Shown here piece after piece: positions 62,823-64,000 of a stretch of 64,000 nt of DNA; the first letter of the stretch is position 1; each line of letters opens with the position of its first letter. Source of the stretch: Propioniciclava flava (GTDB taxonomy: Bacteria; Actinomycetota; Actinomycetes; Propionibacteriales; Propionibacteriaceae); assembly GCF_004126535.1 (NCBI RefSeq), contig NZ_PPCV01000002.1:62001-126000 (forward strand), read 5' to 3'. The notes under the pieces were generated by a model. The model ran no database searches and was not told the DNA's origin. It was given only the letters and a program-made list of their open reading frames with translations. A program made the translations under genes and the position numbers.

Positions 62823-63468
62823 AGCGGTAGCCCACGTTGCGCACCGTCCCGATCAGCGACTCGTGCTCGACGCCGAGCTTGGCGCGCAGGCGACGCACGT
62901 GGACGTCGACCGTCCGGGTGCCGCCGTAATAGTCGTAGCCCCACACGTCGGAGAGCAGCGTCTCGCGGGAGAACACGCGCCCGGGATGCTGCGCCAAGTA
63001 TTTGAGGAGTTCGAACTCGGTGTAGGTCAGATCGAGAGGTTGGCCATCGAGTGCCGCGTGGTAGGCGGCCTCGTCGATGGTCAGACCGCCCGCGTTCACG
63101 ATGCCCGGTTCGTCATCCTGGGAGATGGCGAGGCGGATGCGCGCATCGAACTCGGCTGGCCCGGCTGTTCCCACGACGATGTCGGCCACCCCCCACTCGG
63201 GGCTGATCGCGGCGAAGCCGCTCTCGCCAAGGACGAGGAGCACGGGAATCCTCGAGCCGGCCGCGCTGAGGAGCCGGCACATCTGGCGTGCCGTCGTCAG
63301 GTCGGCGCGGCCATCGACGACGACGAGGTCGACGCGCTGAGCTTCGGTGACGATGGAGGCATCCGGGAGCATCTCCACCACGGTGTGCGCCAACAGCGCC
63401 AATGCTGGAATGGCCGCCGCGCCGGGTGTGACGACGGCGTTGGGGCTGACCGCCAACACCCGCGCCAT
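62797..63468 (-). CDS. glnR: GlnR-like OmpR-family transcriptional regulator
   Basis: A 223-residue orphan response-regulator-like protein. The receiver-like N-terminal domain is atypical; Asp47 and Asp52 lie near the position of the usual phospho-acceptor, but the acidic pocket at the N terminus is missing. The C-terminal winged helix reads LTYTEFELLKYLAQHPGRVFSRE, WGYDYYGGTRTVDVHVRRLRAKLG and IGTVRNVGYRF, which closely fits actinobacterial GlnR, the regulator of nitrogen metabolism. No kinase gene is adjacent, as is usual for GlnR. GGAG precedes the ATG. Confidence 0.85.
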   Translation of the reverse strand: MARVLAVSPNAVVTPGAAAIPALALLAHTVVEMLPDASIVTEAQRVDLVVVDGRADLTTARQMCRLLSAAGSRIPVLLVLGESGFAAISPEWGVADIVVGTAGPAEFDARIRLAISQDDEPGIVNAGGLTIDEAAYHAALDGQPLDLTYTEFELLKYLAQHPGRVFSRETLLSDVWGYDYYGGTRTVDVHVRRLRAKLGVEHESLIGTVRNVGYRFSPEASHD

Positions 63469-63502
63469 GGTTATCTCCGCCCCTCGTCAGTTCGCCCTGA
63501 TT

Positions 63503-63952
63503 CTACGACGATGAGGGGGTCTCCCACATGACACTGTCCAGAGTGAGCGTCACGGGGCCATCGTTGACGAGTTCGACGGCCATATCCGCGCCGAAAATGC
63601 CCTCTTCTACGTGCGCCCCGCGACGCCGCAGCGCGGCGACGAAGGACGCCACGAGCGGCTCACTGACCGGACGCGGCGCTGCAGCGCTCCAGGAGGGACG
63701 CCGCCCTTTGCGCACGTCCGCGTACAGGGTGAACTGACTGATGACGAGCAGCGGCGCGCCGACGTCGGCGGCGGAGCGTTCCCCCTCGAGGATGCGCAGC
63801 CCCCACAGCTTGTCGGCCAGTCGGTCGGCGTCGGCATCGGTGTCGGTGTGGGTGACGCCGATGAGGACGCACAGCCCCGGACCGATTGCGCCGACCACCT
63901 CGCCGTCGACGCTGACACTCGCTCGCGTGACGCGCTGCACCACCAGCCGCAT
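63503..63952 (-). CDS. dtd: D-aminoacyl-tRNA deacylase
   Basis: A 149-residue protein that removes D-amino acids (and glycine from mischarged tRNA-Ala) from tRNA. Family motifs are [15 protein letters not shown], the SQFTLYAD catalytic segment, and NDGPVTL (a GP-motif variant) near the C terminus. A GGAGGGG site precedes the ATG. It is followed on the same strand by glnR after 34 bases. Confidence 0.96.
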   Translation of the reverse strand: MRLVVQRVTRASVSVDGEVVGAIGPGLCVLIGVTHTDTDADADRLADKLWGLRILEGERSAADVGAPLLVISQFTLYADVRKGRRPSWSAAAPRPVSEPLVASFVAALRRRGAHVEEGIFGADMAVELVNDGPVTLTLDSVMWETPSSS

Positions 63953-64000
63953 GAGCCCCTCCGCAGGGTTCGGGGGCGGGGGCGTCCCGCCCGGGACTCC

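Overview
The window is about 64 kb of GC-rich, gene-dense DNA from an actinobacterium (Actinomycetota). Three lines of evidence support this. Mycothiol genes are present (mshD, mycothione reductase). Actinobacterial marker proteins are present (Lsr2, ClpC, GlnR, a 33-residue bS22 ribosomal protein, DUF3180, a DUF2342 metalloprotease). Several blocks keep gene orders that I recall from Mycobacterium tuberculosis. A propionibacterial relative is plausible, but the family is inference. No phage, insertion sequence, CRISPR array or rRNA was found; there is one tRNA, tRNA-Thr(CGT).

Layout. 0-6 kb: the end of an exported hydrolase gene, tRNA-Thr, a small lower-GC pair (SHOCT protein and lipoprotein), a SNF2-type helicase, a NUDIX hydrolase and a PIG-L deacetylase. 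6.2-11.8 kb: a complete branched-chain amino acid ABC transporter, livK-H-M-G-F. 11.8-17.6 kb: a dinucleotide-binding oxidoreductase, a DUF2207 membrane protein, 3-methyladenine glycosylase, a DinB protein, adenosine deaminase and a phosphodiesterase. 17.7-36.2 kb: a conserved housekeeping block of ppa, dacB, DUF2342, tilS, hpt, a self-contained regulator/membrane-protein operon, ftsH, folE, a fused folP-folB, folK, DUF3180, lsr2, clpC, mutY, disA and radA. 36.3-46.9 kb: a VOC protein, a sugar isomerase-like protein, a CPBP protein, asd, proC, bS22, glutaredoxin, a phosphoglycerate mutase-like protein, the System II cytochrome c maturation set (TlpA-like, ccdA, resB, ccsA) and mycothione reductase. 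46.9-53.1 kb: an envelope region with a GH3 lipoprotein, a frameshifted PAP2 phosphatase, an LCP protein, an acyltransferase-histidine kinase fusion and a DUF2510 protein. 53.2-57.2 kb: pstSCAB. 57.4-64 kb: a MutT1-like protein, ppk, mshD, an MFS exporter, glnR and dtd.

Genes inside operons are very tightly packed, with stop/start overlaps of the ATGA, GTGA or TGATG type. Many genes that head transcription units have no ribosome-binding site. Instead they carry a TANNNT-like -10 hexamer 6-8 bases before the start codon, which suggests leaderless mRNAs; this was used to choose several start codons.

The most unusual part is 48.0-52.2 kb. A truncated membrane acyltransferase is joined in frame to a complete sensor histidine kinase, with no response regulator beside it. 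Two nearly identical 17-base direct-repeat sites (GTCACA..ACGGTCACA) lie before the fusion gene and before the LCP gene, and the neighbouring PAP2 gene carries a one-base frameshift. Other points of interest are a FolP-FolB fusion, an extended LivM, a perfect palindrome before a three-gene regulator operon, a ClgR-like site before clpC and a PHO-box-like repeat before pstS.
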